Assembly: GCF_009901585.1 (NCBI RefSeq)
Contig: NZ_WXYO01000006.1
Span: forward strand, 248,001 to 312,000
From: Poritiphilus flavus
Lineage (GTDB): Bacteria; Bacteroidota; Bacteroidia; Flavobacteriales; Flavobacteriaceae
DNA: 64,000 nt
Direction: 5' to 3'
A program made the translations under genes and the position numbers. This document shows, piece after piece, positions 30,848-39,729 of this stretch; position 1 is the first letter of the stretch; each line of letters begins with the position of its first letter. The notes under the pieces are model-generated. The model was not told where the DNA came from. It did no database searches and saw only the letters and a program-made list of their open reading frames with translations.

Positions 30848-31888
30848 ATGTTTAAAAACTTAAAAGTAGTAGAGCTGGCAAGTGTTTTGGCCGGTCCTTT
30901 AACGGGGACCTTCTTTGCAGAGTTAGGTGCCAGGGTTATTAAAATAGAAAATAAACTCACTAATGGAGATGTTACAAGAACATGGAAACTTCCAACGGAA
31001 TCCAAAGAAAGATCCATCTCTGCTTATTATAGTGCTGCAAATTTCTCAAAAGAAAGCCTGTTACTCAATGTTACAGATATCCTGGATTATGAGATTTTGA
31101 TTGATCACATTAAGGATGCCGACATTGTTATAACGAACTACAAACCAAGTACTGCTACAAAACTTAAACTGGGTTATGATGATTTGAAACCATACAATCC
31201 ATCTCTCATTTATGCAGAACTTACAGGTTTTGGTGAGGACGACTCAAGACCCGCATTTGATGTTGTACTACAGGCTGAAACCGGGTTTATGTTTATGAAT
31301 GGGGAACCCAATAGAAACCCTGTAAAAATGCCAGTCGCATTAATTGATGTACTCGCCGCCCATCACTTAAAAGAAGCTATTCTTTGTGCAATTATTGACA
31401 AGTTAAATACGGGTAAAGGAAAACATATCAAAGTTTCACTTTATGAGAGTGCTTTAGCGTCTTTGGCAAATCAAGCTACTAACTGGTTAATGAAAGAGCA
31501 TATTCCACAACCTATGGGAACACAGCATCCCAACATTGCACCATATGGAGATATGTATACTACAAAAGATGGTAAATTACTTGTTTTGGCCATTGGTTCT
31601 GACAAGCAATTTGAAAACTTGTGCATGCTTTTAGGAATAGAGTTTAATGAGTTTGGCACGAATGCCCAACGGGTATCTAAAAGAGAAGCTTTAAACAGTA
31701 AAATAAGTAAATGTATTGCCAAAGAAACCTCTGGGTATTGGGTTTCTAATCTTGAACAAAGAAATATTCCTTATGGCATTGTAAAAAACATGCAAGAAGT
31801 TTTTCAAGATAGAAAGGCAAAAAAAATGTTGCTTTCTGAAGTTATTGAAGGCATTGAAACGGTTAGAGTGAAGACAGCACTTGTTTAG
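30848..31888 (+). CDS. CoA transferase, CaiB/BaiF (family III) type
   Basis: Transfers CoA between carboxylic acids through an aspartyl-CoA thioester. It starts with the typical VVELASVLAGPLTGTFFAELGARVIKIE, followed by FSKESLLLNV and DIVITNYKP. The probable catalytic Asp is in VALIDVLAAHH (about residue 162). At 346 residues it is short for the family (about 380-400), with the C-terminal part compressed. No acyl-CoA partner enzyme is adjacent, so the substrate is unknown. AT-rich codon use and repeat-filled flanks place it in the accessory region. Confidence 0.85.
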   Translation: MFKNLKVVELASVLAGPLTGTFFAELGARVIKIENKLTNGDVTRTWKLPTESKERSISAYYSAANFSKESLLLNVTDILDYEILIDHIKDADIVITNYKPSTATKLKLGYDDLKPYNPSLIYAELTGFGEDDSRPAFDVVLQAETGFMFMNGEPNRNPVKMPVALIDVLAAHHLKEAILCAIIDKLNTGKGKHIKVSLYESALASLANQATNWLMKEHIPQPMGTQHPNIAPYGDMYTTKDGKLLVLAIGSDKQFENLCMLLGIEFNEFGTNAQRVSKREALNSKISKCIAKETSGYWVSNLEQRNIPYGIVKNMQEVFQDRKAKKMLLSEVIEGIETVRVKTALV

Positions 31889-32053
31889 CAGTTGATAAAT
31901 AAAAAAAAACTACCAATAAGCCATATGCAAACCTTTGGTGGTAATGCCTCAGCCAAATTGATTTTTATCCTTTAAGACTTCTACCTCGGATATTGTAACA
32001 AATTTGTATTCGATTTATCTCTAATACATATACCAACCTTAAATTTCCAGATT

Positions 32054-32764
32054 ATGAAGAAAATAGGAGTCTCCTTATTCATCCTTTTTACCACACTTTT
32101 TTCTACACATTGCTATGCCACCTGGTCTATTATTGCCGTTGACCGAAAAACGGGAGAAATTGGCATTGTAGGTGCCTCATGTACTTTTGATGTATCTGGC
32201 ATCGCTTCGATTGTCCCGGGAAAAGGAGCCATAGTGATTCAGGCGGCAAGTAATTATTATGCGAGAATGACAGGTGTTGATTTAATGGAAAATGATGTAC
32301 CTCTGGAAAAAATACTTGAAGCCATGATGGACGAAAAATTTACGCCCGAAAAGCAGCAATACGGTTTAATTCTTTTGGATCCAAATACAAAACCATTAGT
32401 TTATTCCGGTTCTGAAATTCAAGATTGGAATGGAGAAAAACTGGGAAGCGATTTTCTCGTTATGGGTAACATTCTTCATGGAGAGGCAGTGGTATCCAAT
32501 GCGTACAAGGCATTTGATGAAAACAGGGATAAACCGTTAGCAGAACGACTTATGTTAGCCTTAAAAGCCGGAGAAGAAGCAGGAGGAGATAAAAGGTGTG
32601 AAACGCAATATGCAAGATCTGCTTTTCTAATGGTTTACAATCCCCAGGATGGAGCCATTTTAAAGCTAGCGGTCCAGGGCATAGAAAAAGGTGGCAAACC
32701 CGCAGTGACTTTGCTAAATCAACAATTTGATTTTTGGCGTAAAGAAGAAAAAGGCAAAAACTAA
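32054..32764 (+). CDS. Exported DUF1028 family protein
   Basis: A signal peptide (about residues 1-22, ending CYA) exposes TWSIIAVDRKTGEIGIVGAS as the mature N-terminus. DUF1028 proteins resemble Ntn hydrolases and are thought to be peptidases or amidases, but the substrate is not established. Further family features are PGKGAIVIQAASN, LLDPNTKPLVYSG and GNILHGEAVV. At 236 residues it is close to the usual length. The start ATG is chosen for the signal peptide. It is followed by palindrome-rich DNA and the orphan small gene. Confidence 0.85.
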   Translation: MKKIGVSLFILFTTLFSTHCYATWSIIAVDRKTGEIGIVGASCTFDVSGIASIVPGKGAIVIQAASNYYARMTGVDLMENDVPLEKILEAMMDEKFTPEKQQYGLILLDPNTKPLVYSGSEIQDWNGEKLGSDFLVMGNILHGEAVVSNAYKAFDENRDKPLAERLMLALKAGEEAGGDKRCETQYARSAFLMVYNPQDGAILKLAVQGIEKGGKPAVTLLNQQFDFWRKEEKGKN

Positions 32765-32797
32765 ACTTCCCAACATCGTGTATAACTGATAGCTGTC

Positions 32798-32865
32798 GGA
32801 ATTTCAAGCTTGAAATTCCTGCAATCAATTATCTTTACTCTTGCGGTAAAATCACGGCTGATTTT
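32798..32865. repeat. 22-base perfect palindrome plus a second inverted repeat
   Basis: GGAATTTCAAG at 32798 is followed immediately by CTTGAAATTCC, a perfect inverted repeat with no loop. A second stem, AAAATCA (32848-32854) and TGATTTT (32859-32865), follows 28 bases later. They lie between the DUF1028 stop and the orphan gene starting at 32910, with ACATCGTGTATAACTGATAGC directly before. There is no T-tract after the first palindrome, so it does not look like a simple terminator. Confidence 0.7.
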
Positions 32866-32909
32866 TCTGCGACTAATCACGCGGAAGACAGTTGCAAGCA
32901 AGCTTGAAA

Positions 32910-33347
32910 ATGGAGTTAAAACCAAAATTTGGAATAGACAATTTAAAATTTGGAATGTCTCAAAAAGAGGTATCGGACATTCTAGGTCAACCAGACCGAA
33001 TTTTCCAATTGGACGATTTTGGAGATAATGAAATGGTTTGGGAATGGAATGAAAAATTTCTACGCCTGACCTTCTATCATGAAGAAAACAATCGATTTGG
33101 TTACTTGAGAACAATGCATCCAGACTTGACTTACAATGGACAAAAAATTCTGAATTTGCCGCCAGAAGTTGTAAAAGAAAAACTGTTTCCAGAATTAATA
33201 CAATGGGACAAGAATGAGTTTGATTTTTTAACTATGTACTTTAATGAAAAGTATTGGCTGAATTTAAATTGTGAATATGGACTTGTTCTTGATTTAGAAA
33301 TGGGAGTTCCTTTCAAAAATGATGAGGACTATGACTGGCCCATTTGA
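32910..33347 (+). CDS. Orphan small protein of unknown function
   Basis: The frame can be extended to a TTG at 32892, but ATG at 32910 starts a more ordinary sequence (MELKPKFGIDNLKFGM), giving 145 residues. The early segment GMSQKEVSDILGQPD recalls the helix-turn motif of BamE/SmpA-like or immunity-type proteins. The rest is rich in Trp, Phe and acidic residues with no signal peptide. AT-rich. It is enclosed by palindromes on the left and hairpin element copy 3 on the right, which fits a mobile cassette. Function not recognised; a toxin-immunity protein is one possibility. Confidence 0.6.
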   Translation: MELKPKFGIDNLKFGMSQKEVSDILGQPDRIFQLDDFGDNEMVWEWNEKFLRLTFYHEENNRFGYLRTMHPDLTYNGQKILNLPPEVVKEKLFPELIQWDKNEFDFLTMYFNEKYWLNLNCEYGLVLDLEMGVPFKNDEDYDWPI

Positions 33348-33357
33348 AACAGTCAAT

Positions 33358-33390
33358 GCCCGATGGCGCGGAAATGTTTTCCGTGCGGGC
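33358..33390. repeat. Hairpin repeat element, copy 3
   Basis: GCCCG (33358-33362) pairs with CGGGC (33386-33390), and inside it GGAAA (33370-33374) pairs with TTTCC (33378-33382). It starts 10 bases after the stop of the orphan gene and shares CCCGATGGCGCGGAA with copy 2. Confidence 0.7.
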
Positions 33391-33420
33391 GTAAATCATA
33401 ACCCAAATCGTTGGTAGTAC

Positions 33421-33501
33421 TTATTTGATTTCCGTAAATGGAACATTTACAGGAACCTCATAGTTATAAAACGCCTGTTTTGCTTTAATTTTAGGACTCG
33501 C
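33421..33501 (-). pseudogene. Possible 26-codon C-terminal gene remnant
   Basis: A short open stretch on the minus strand reads KAKQAFYNYEVPVNVPFTEIK and ends at TAA (33423-33421). It is bounded upstream by an in-frame TGA and has no start codon. The wording looks protein-like but is too short to assign, and could be chance. Confidence 0.15.
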
Positions 33502-33515
33502 TCAAAAAAAATCAA

Positions 33516-34406
33516 ATGAAAAATACCTTAAGAACACCTCTGAACGTCCTGTTTTGCCTCCTTTTTTTGTACTGCAGCTGCGGACAAAGTTCTGACGATA
33601 ACGCGGAACTTTTGGAAGATGATACAGTCCCCGTTGCTGAATTGCCAGACGTAAATGCTCCGGATTACTGGGATGATGCTGTTATCGTATGGCAAGACGA
33701 ATTTGATGGAACGGAGCTTTCCATGGAAAAATGGCGTTTCGAAACCGGTTCTCACGGATGGGGCAATAATGAATTACAGAATTACGTGGAAAATGATAAT
33801 GTGGAAGTGAGTGATGGTACTTTAAAGATCATAGCGAAAAAAGAGGCTCCTGGATCAACGGGAGGCACCTATACTTCTACACGTTTGAACAGCATCAGTG
33901 ACTTCCGATACGGAAGATTGGAAATAAGGGCCAAGATCCCTGAACACAAAGGGAATGGGCTCTGGCCCGCATTGTGGATGCTGGGAAGTAATATCGGCAC
34001 CGTAGGATGGCCCGCCTGTGGCGAAATAGATATTATGGAATATGTGAGCTTTAGCCCTAATGAAGTGCATTTTTCCATTCACAGTACGGCCAATAACCAC
34101 AAGGATGGAACTCAGGTAACCTCTGGCCCGCTTGAATTGGAAACCATAGAAGAGGAATTCCATAATTATGGGGTACTGTGGACCAATCAATACCTCAAAT
34201 TCTATATAGACGATATCACCAATGTAAAATTGACCTTTCCACGACCCGCGGTTACCACTGCTGAAAACTGGCCTTTTTCTCAACCCTTTTACTTTCTGAT
34301 GAATATTGCGGTTGGAGGTGATTGGGGAGGCCTTGAAGGTGTAGACGACAGTATTTTCCCTGCTGTGATGGAGGTAGATTACGTAAGGGTATACCAGGTG
34401 CAGTAA
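33516..34406 (+). CDS. Glycoside hydrolase family 16 lipoprotein (laminarinase-like)
   Basis: Probably an endo-beta-1,3-glucanase for algal laminarin or a related polymer. A lipoprotein signal peptide with Cys at about residue 20 or 22 (LYCSC) anchors it. The GH16 catalytic motif GEIDIMEYV is intact: Glu170 nucleophile, Asp172, Glu175 acid/base. Aromatic substrate-cleft segments such as GNGLWPALWML and FYFLMNIAVGGDWGG are also visible. At 296 residues it consists of the catalytic domain only. There is no SusC/SusD pair or other carbohydrate gene nearby, so it is not part of a visible utilisation locus. Confidence 0.93.
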   Translation: MKNTLRTPLNVLFCLLFLYCSCGQSSDDNAELLEDDTVPVAELPDVNAPDYWDDAVIVWQDEFDGTELSMEKWRFETGSHGWGNNELQNYVENDNVEVSDGTLKIIAKKEAPGSTGGTYTSTRLNSISDFRYGRLEIRAKIPEHKGNGLWPALWMLGSNIGTVGWPACGEIDIMEYVSFSPNEVHFSIHSTANNHKDGTQVTSGPLELETIEEEFHNYGVLWTNQYLKFYIDDITNVKLTFPRPAVTTAENWPFSQPFYFLMNIAVGGDWGGLEGVDDSIFPAVMEVDYVRVYQVQ

Positions 34407-34432
34407 ACTGCTTAAACTCTTATCCACGCGTT

Positions 34433-35053
34433 ATGGCTGAACTCATTAAGATATATGAAGATAATCCCAGTCCCAGGCAGATCGACAGGGTAGTGGAGGT
34501 ACTTCGATCAGGGGGGCTGGTTGTCTATCCTACAGATACCGTCTACGGTCTGGGCTGCGATATTACAAAGTCCAGGGCTCTGGAGAAAATCGCAAGGATC
34601 AAGGGGGTTAAGCTGCAAAAGGCCAATTGGTCCTTCATATGTGCGGATCTTAGTAACCTATCGGACTATGTACGCCAAATAGATACTCCAACTTTCAAGA
34701 TATTGAAAAGAGCTCTTCCCGGCCCGTATACCTTTATTCTTCCCGGAGGCAATAATTTACCTAAGGATTTTAAATCCAAGAAAACCGTTGGAATTCGAAT
34801 CCCGGATAATGCCATAGCCAGGGAACTTGTAAAAGCCCTGGGTAATCCAATCGTATCAACCTCTATCAGAGATGAGGACGATATTCTTGAATATACCACG
34901 GATCCGGAGTTGATCTATGAAAAGTGGGGTAATATCGTAGATGTAGTGATCGATGGTGGCTATGGAGGCAATCTCGCCTCTACTGTTGTAGACCTGTCCG
35001 GTTCGGAACCTGAAATACTAAGGGAAGGAAAAGGTGCTATAGATATTTTTTAA
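34433..35053 (+). CDS. YrdC/Sua5-domain protein, YciO-like
   Basis: A 206-residue single-domain protein of the TsaC/Sua5/YciO superfamily. The start KIYEDNPSPRQIDRVVEVLRSGG and features such as PTDTVYGLGC, GPYTFILPG, VGIRIPDN and TTVVD-like STVVDLS match E. coli YciO more than TsaC. TsaC/Sua5 make threonylcarbamoyl-AMP for tRNA t6A37; YciO proteins share the nucleotide-binding fold but their role is less certain. Automatic annotation would call this L-threonylcarbamoyladenylate synthase. It starts 26 bases after the GH16 gene and converges with the metalloprotease gene. Confidence 0.85.
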   Translation: MAELIKIYEDNPSPRQIDRVVEVLRSGGLVVYPTDTVYGLGCDITKSRALEKIARIKGVKLQKANWSFICADLSNLSDYVRQIDTPTFKILKRALPGPYTFILPGGNNLPKDFKSKKTVGIRIPDNAIARELVKALGNPIVSTSIRDEDDILEYTTDPELIYEKWGNIVDVVIDGGYGGNLASTVVDLSGSEPEILREGKGAIDIF

Positions 35054-35072
35054 TACTGAACCGCTCGCTGGT

Positions 35073-37631
35073 TTAGTTTTTCCCGTTAGACTTGATGGAA
35101 ATATCAGGATTATAAGGAGGTATAAAATCATCGGTTTCCCAGACCTCTCCTATAACTTCTTCGATCTCTTTTTCCAGATACCTCAGATGTGCTTTCGTCA
35201 TCCTGTGGGTGATCACTGGGATAGTCCCTTTGATCTCTCCCTGAAGTTGAATCAGTTGATCCAGGGCCAGTGATCTTACGTCCGTGTTACTGGTAAAATC
35301 CTCTGAAAGTTTCGATAGGATACCAGATATGGCTCCCTTGGCCTTCTTGGGTTTATAAAGTGCGATGAGATTGTCTACATAGGCCTTTTGAAGCTTTCTT
35401 CTGTATGTATTCGCCTGATAGAAAACATTCATTTCACCCCAGACCAGGAAATGCAGATCGTCCAGGTATTCCTCGGGCCGGTAGGTGTCAATATCCCGGT
35501 ATCTTTCAGTGATAAAGGTCATCCTGCTCAATCGGCTTCCGCCTAAGAGATTAAGCATCACACTTTCCATACTACGGGTAACAGCTTCTTTAGAGCGGGG
35601 CGACTGTATATTGTTCAGAATATCATTGGGTAACAGCCAATCCGGTTCGTGAAAAATATGATTGTCCAGAAATACCAGCGCTTCTTTTTGAACACTTTTC
35701 GGCACCGGCAGGTATACCTCACCTTCTTCGCCCATTGTTTTGGGAGTGACGTAGATACCTCCAATATTTTTTACAACATGGAACAGGTAGTTGTCATATT
35801 GTTTGATGAGATCCTTATAGATGAGGTCCAGATTGGTATAATCATCACTCTGCCGCTCTTTGGTCCATTGGGTAAGATAGGGCACTATACGCTGCAGGTT
35901 CATGATGCCGTAATTGCTGGCGATAACCGCATGATCCCCAAGGTCTTCACTCTGTGATCTGGGATCAAAGTCCCTTCCTTCACCGCCAAACCAAAGACGT
36001 TGGTTACCTCTAATACTATCCGTTACCATGGCATTCAGTAATTCCTTTTCTTCCGTTTCCGAATAAGTCTCAGCAAAGCCTGAGTAACCCCATTGAATGG
36101 CCCATCGGTCATAATCGCCAATTCTGGGTCTCAGATATTCCGGGGCAATGGAATCTTCAGGCTGTGCCACATAATTAAATCGCGCATAATCCATGATCGA
36201 ACTGCTGTGACCGTATTTTTTTAACCAGTTTTCATCCCGAAGTTTTTCCACAGGCGTGGCATGACTGGCCGCCATATTATGTCTAAGTCCCAGGGTATGC
36301 CCAACTTCATGAGCACAGACAAATCGTATGAGCTCACCCATAAGATCCGTATCGAAGCGCATTTTCCTGGCACGCTCATCCACCGCCCCGGCCTGGATCA
36401 TATACCAGTTGTGCACCAGGGTCATGACATTGTGATACCATCCAATATGACTCTCCAGGATCTCACCACTCCTCGGATCTGTAATGTTGGGTCCGTATGC
36501 ATTCTTAGCCGAACTGGCGAAATAGCGCAGTACGGAGAAGCGAGAATCTTCCAGGCTCATCGAAGGATCGTTCTCAGGCCATTCTTTTCCAATAATGGCA
36601 TCCTTGAAACCTGCCTGTTCAAAAGCCTCCTGCCAATCGTTGATCCCCTTGATGAGGTACGGCCGCCATTTCTTTGGCGTAGCAGGGTCTAAATAGAATA
36701 CAATGGGTTTTTTGGGGGTAACCAACTCTCCCTTTTCCCATTTGGCCCGGTCTTCATCTCTGGGTTCCAGCCTCCAGCGATGGATGTAAATGTTTTGATT
36801 TACCTGCTGCTGATCGTCTCCGTATTCCAGGTAGGAACTTGCAAAATAACCGACCCTTGGGTCGTAAATGCGCTTCTTCATAGGTTCCTTTGGAAGCAGA
36901 ATAAACGAATTATTCAGCTCCAGGGTAACAACGCCGGACAAGGCGGCTGCAGGCAGCGCCCTTTTGTCCTTTTTAGAAACTGATTTGGATTTGTAGGTCT
37001 TTACCGTCCGTATTTCTGTATTGATCGGAAAGGAATTGATCTCTTTAATAAAGGACTTATCTTTTTCAAGGCTTGTGAGTTTGTAAGCGTTTTTTTGAGC
37101 CGGGCTAAGGGCCAGAAGTGAGTTATCGCTGTTCACAAAACTGGTGACTTCAATCAGCGAGCTCTGTTTGTCCTCATTAACGGCCTTAATCTCAAAAGCC
37201 TCCAAGATGGGAGTGACGCTGGAGTTGTTTACGGCTTGTGCGATAGCATCGTTTTCATCAGCAGCGCTTACCAGTGTGGATATTCTTAGGAAGATCTTGT
37301 TTTGAGGCCCTTTTTCCAGTACAATGGTCTTATCTCCAATTTCCTCTCCACCATAGTTACCGGCTCCTGCGGGAGTTTTTATAAAGCGGGTTACTACCAG
37401 TATCTCACGGTTTAGGATACTGTCTGGAATTTCAAAATAATACTTGTCCCCAACCTGGTGTACATCAAAAAGGCCGCTACTGCTAACAGCTTCTTTGCCG
37501 ATTATTTTGTCGTAGGGTTTAACTTTTGTTGGTGCCTTACCAGACTTTACAGCCTGTTTGGATCCCAGGCCGAGAGTACTACAGGAGTAGGCAAAAAGAG
37601 ATACACAGAACAGCAGTAGAATTCCTCTCAT
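35073..37631 (-). CDS. Zinc-dependent metalloprotease lipoprotein (DUF5117/DUF4953 type)
   Basis: An envelope metalloprotease of a family widespread in Bacteroidota. A lipoprotein signal peptide with AYSC near residue 17 anchors it. An N-terminal DUF5117-like beta domain is followed by the catalytic part with CAHEVGHTLGLRHN around residue 440, the extended zinc motif HExxHxxGxxH of metzincin-type enzymes. DPRSGEILESHIGWYHN before it and SIMDYARFNYV after it (Met-turn-like) support this. At 852 residues it is close to family size. The physiological substrate is unknown. It converges with yciO and is separated from the OmpA gene by 133 bases containing the OmpA terminator. Confidence 0.9.
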   Translation of the reverse strand: MRGILLLFCVSLFAYSCSTLGLGSKQAVKSGKAPTKVKPYDKIIGKEAVSSSGLFDVHQVGDKYYFEIPDSILNREILVVTRFIKTPAGAGNYGGEEIGDKTIVLEKGPQNKIFLRISTLVSAADENDAIAQAVNNSSVTPILEAFEIKAVNEDKQSSLIEVTSFVNSDNSLLALSPAQKNAYKLTSLEKDKSFIKEINSFPINTEIRTVKTYKSKSVSKKDKRALPAAALSGVVTLELNNSFILLPKEPMKKRIYDPRVGYFASSYLEYGDDQQQVNQNIYIHRWRLEPRDEDRAKWEKGELVTPKKPIVFYLDPATPKKWRPYLIKGINDWQEAFEQAGFKDAIIGKEWPENDPSMSLEDSRFSVLRYFASSAKNAYGPNITDPRSGEILESHIGWYHNVMTLVHNWYMIQAGAVDERARKMRFDTDLMGELIRFVCAHEVGHTLGLRHNMAASHATPVEKLRDENWLKKYGHSSSIMDYARFNYVAQPEDSIAPEYLRPRIGDYDRWAIQWGYSGFAETYSETEEKELLNAMVTDSIRGNQRLWFGGEGRDFDPRSQSEDLGDHAVIASNYGIMNLQRIVPYLTQWTKERQSDDYTNLDLIYKDLIKQYDNYLFHVVKNIGGIYVTPKTMGEEGEVYLPVPKSVQKEALVFLDNHIFHEPDWLLPNDILNNIQSPRSKEAVTRSMESVMLNLLGGSRLSRMTFITERYRDIDTYRPEEYLDDLHFLVWGEMNVFYQANTYRRKLQKAYVDNLIALYKPKKAKGAISGILSKLSEDFTSNTDVRSLALDQLIQLQGEIKGTIPVITHRMTKAHLRYLEKEIEEVIGEVWETDDFIPPYNPDISIKSNGKN

Positions 37632-37701
37632 AATAAAACAACGGTTTCACGTTTCAAATAGTATCTTGAGATCTTACAATGGAAGCTGGCTGGTCTGAAA
37701 C

Positions 37702-37737
37702 AAAAACACGGCCTAAACTAAGTAGTTTGGCCGTGTT
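37702..37737 (-). terminator. Rho-independent terminator of the OmpA lipoprotein gene
   Basis: AACACGGCC (37705-37713) and GGCCGTGTT (37729-37737) pair perfectly, extended inward by AAACT/AGTTT. On the minus strand the stem is followed by TTTTTG. It lies 27 bases after the OmpA stop. Confidence 0.8.
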
Positions 37738-37764
37738 GTAAAATTAAGCTATTCTGTTGAATTT

Positions 37765-38616
37765 CTAGTTATTAATTGCCGGATCTTTCATTCCTTCTTC
37801 AATCATGCTATAGAATTGATCGATCTTTGGAAGTACAACTATCCTTGTTCTTCGGTTTTTAGATTTTTCGCTTTGAGATACGGGAACGTATTCAGCGCGA
37901 CCTGCCGCGGTCATCCTCTTAGGGTCCACACCGTAATCGTTCTGAAGTATTCTTACTACCGCTGTGGAACGCTTAACACTAAGGTCCCAGTTGTCTAAAA
38001 GTACTCCCTTGCGGTAAGGTACATCGTCTGTGTGCCCTTCTACCATAAACTCAAAATCAGGTTTGTTGTTTACTACCTGAGCAACCTTACCAAGTACTTC
38101 TTTCGCCCTGCTGGTAACGTTGTAGCTACCGCTGCTGAATAACAGCTTATCAGAAATAGAAACAAAGACCACACCTTTCTCTACACTGATCTCGATATCT
38201 TCATCATCAAGATTGCCTAACACTCCTTTAAGACTTTGTACCAAAGCGAGGTTAACAGAATCTCTTCTGGTGATCGCATCCTGAAGTTTGCGAATGGTCA
38301 GGTCCTTTTCTTTGAGGCTTTCCAATGATTTTTCCAGGTTTTCTGCCCCTTTGGTGGTCAGGGTAGTCAGGTTCCCCATATTGTTAATCAATTCCTGATT
38401 GTTTGCTTTAAGGAAGGCATTCTGGTCTTCCAGGGTCTTCATTCTGGTGGTTGCCGTAGCCTTCTCTTCCAGACAGGTATTAAGTTTTACCGTGGCGGAA
38501 TTCAAAAGGTCTTGAGTTTCTTTGTGCTTTGCCTCTAAGTCAGCGTATTTTTTTTGAGAGACACAGGAAGATAACAGAAGTGTTATTCCCAAACAGCCTA
38601 GGATGATTTTTTTCAT
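37765..38616 (-). CDS. OmpA family lipoprotein
   Basis: A peptidoglycan-associated outer-membrane lipoprotein. The frame extends to 38709, but the ATG at 38616 starts a standard lipoprotein signal (MKKIILGCLG, lipobox LLSSC), giving 283 residues. A coiled coil fills residues about 25-125. The OmpA domain (about 145-275) has the canonical MVEGHTDDVPY, NWDLSVKRSTAVVRIL and RMTAAGRAE motifs, which are intact unlike in the degenerate relative at 21255-22022. Its own terminator follows. The upstream glycosyltransferase is 99 bases away on the same strand, so this gene probably has its own promoter. Confidence 0.93.
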   Translation of the reverse strand: MKKIILGCLGITLLLSSCVSQKKYADLEAKHKETQDLLNSATVKLNTCLEEKATATTRMKTLEDQNAFLKANNQELINNMGNLTTLTTKGAENLEKSLESLKEKDLTIRKLQDAITRRDSVNLALVQSLKGVLGNLDDEDIEISVEKGVVFVSISDKLLFSSGSYNVTSRAKEVLGKVAQVVNNKPDFEFMVEGHTDDVPYRKGVLLDNWDLSVKRSTAVVRILQNDYGVDPKRMTAAGRAEYVPVSQSEKSKNRRTRIVVLPKIDQFYSMIEEGMKDPAINN

Positions 38617-38715
38617 AATACTTGTTTCTAATATTAATTGTTTGTTATTCGTAATGTATGTAGGGCGCGGCAGCAAAATTAGAGAAATTGCTACCCCATG
38701 ATTTCTCAAAATTAG

Positions 38716-39717
38716 TTAATCTTTTACTAAAATGTTAAATTTACTTATCTGATGTACGAAATGAGACCACACAATGGATTTTGTGGCATAATACTTTAGT
38801 ATAAAATTAGCTTTTTCCCTTTTCCGGTACATCTTCCTAAAGCGCTTATAATAACTGAGATGCGCATGAAATATGGCCAGGCAATGGTTTACTTTGAATT
38901 GCAAAATAAATCGTATCGCTGCAATGCCATCCAGAAGCAAACGGGCCAGGATAATAGGAAAGGCCTTTTTTCTCGGCAGGTTCTTTGTGATGGAGAAAAG
39001 GGAGTTTCTGAAGTTTAGAAATGTCTTTTTCGGGTTCATATTACTCAGTGTAGAACCTCCCAGATGATACACCTTAGAGGTGCCCACATAGAATACCTTA
39101 TATCCGGCATTCCATGCACGCCAGCACAGGTCTACCTCTTCCTGATGTGCAAAATAATCCTCGTCAAAACCTCCGAGATCGCGGAACACTTCACTCCGGA
39201 TAAACATGCAGGCACCAGTGGCCCAGAAGATCTCCCGCTGGTCGTTGTATTGCCCCTCATCTTTTTCCAGAACCTGAAAGATCCTGCCCCGGCAAAAAGG
39301 ATAACCAAACTGATCCAGGAAACCTCCGGCCGCCCCGGCATATTCAAAATAATCCGGTTTAAGAAGATCGAGGATCTTTGGTTGAATGATGGCGATGTCC
39401 GGGCGTGTTTCAAAAGTATTCAAAACCGGTGCCAGCCATCCTTCACTAACTTCCACATCTGAATTCAACAGGCAAAAGATGTCCGCATCAATCTCTTGTA
39501 AGGCGTCGTTATAGCCCTTTGCAAAGCCACCGTTAGTGCTGTTCCGGATCACTTTGATGTCCGGGAATTCCCTTTGGAGCATGTCCACGGAATCATCGGT
39601 AGAAGCATTATCGGCAACGTATATATCAACTCCCTCTGAATAGCGTATTACGGAGGGCAGATAACGGCGGAGAAGTTCAGCGCCATTCCAATTAAGTATG
39701 ACAACGGCAAGTTTCAA
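38716..39717 (-). CDS. Glycosyltransferase family 2
   Basis: A GT-A fold transferase, probably adding a sugar to a surface glycan. The start MKLAVVILNWNGAELL, then ADNASTDDS, NGGFAKGYND and LLNSDVEV (the metal-binding DxD-like position) are typical of rhamnosyl/glucosyl-type GT2 enzymes. Acceptor-side motifs ATGACMFIRSEVF and DEDYFAHQEEVDLCWR are present. At 333 residues it has a moderately hydrophobic, basic C-terminal region suited to membrane association. It starts 12 bases after the HSDR_N gene and may be co-transcribed. No other glycan-cluster gene is adjacent. Confidence 0.92.
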   Translation of the reverse strand: MKLAVVILNWNGAELLRRYLPSVIRYSEGVDIYVADNASTDDSVDMLQREFPDIKVIRNSTNGGFAKGYNDALQEIDADIFCLLNSDVEVSEGWLAPVLNTFETRPDIAIIQPKILDLLKPDYFEYAGAAGGFLDQFGYPFCRGRIFQVLEKDEGQYNDQREIFWATGACMFIRSEVFRDLGGFDEDYFAHQEEVDLCWRAWNAGYKVFYVGTSKVYHLGGSTLSNMNPKKTFLNFRNSLFSITKNLPRKKAFPIILARLLLDGIAAIRFILQFKVNHCLAIFHAHLSYYKRFRKMYRKREKANFILKYYATKSIVWSHFVHQISKFNILVKD

Positions 39718-39729
39718 AATGCTTGCAAA

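Noticed and set aside
34433-35053. TsaC/Sua5 tRNA t6A synthase as a firm call
   Set aside because: The N-terminus and several motifs match YciO more closely; a true TsaC is probably encoded elsewhere.
38617-38709. N-terminal extension of the OmpA lipoprotein
   Set aside because: The internal ATG at 38616 begins a textbook lipoprotein signal peptide.
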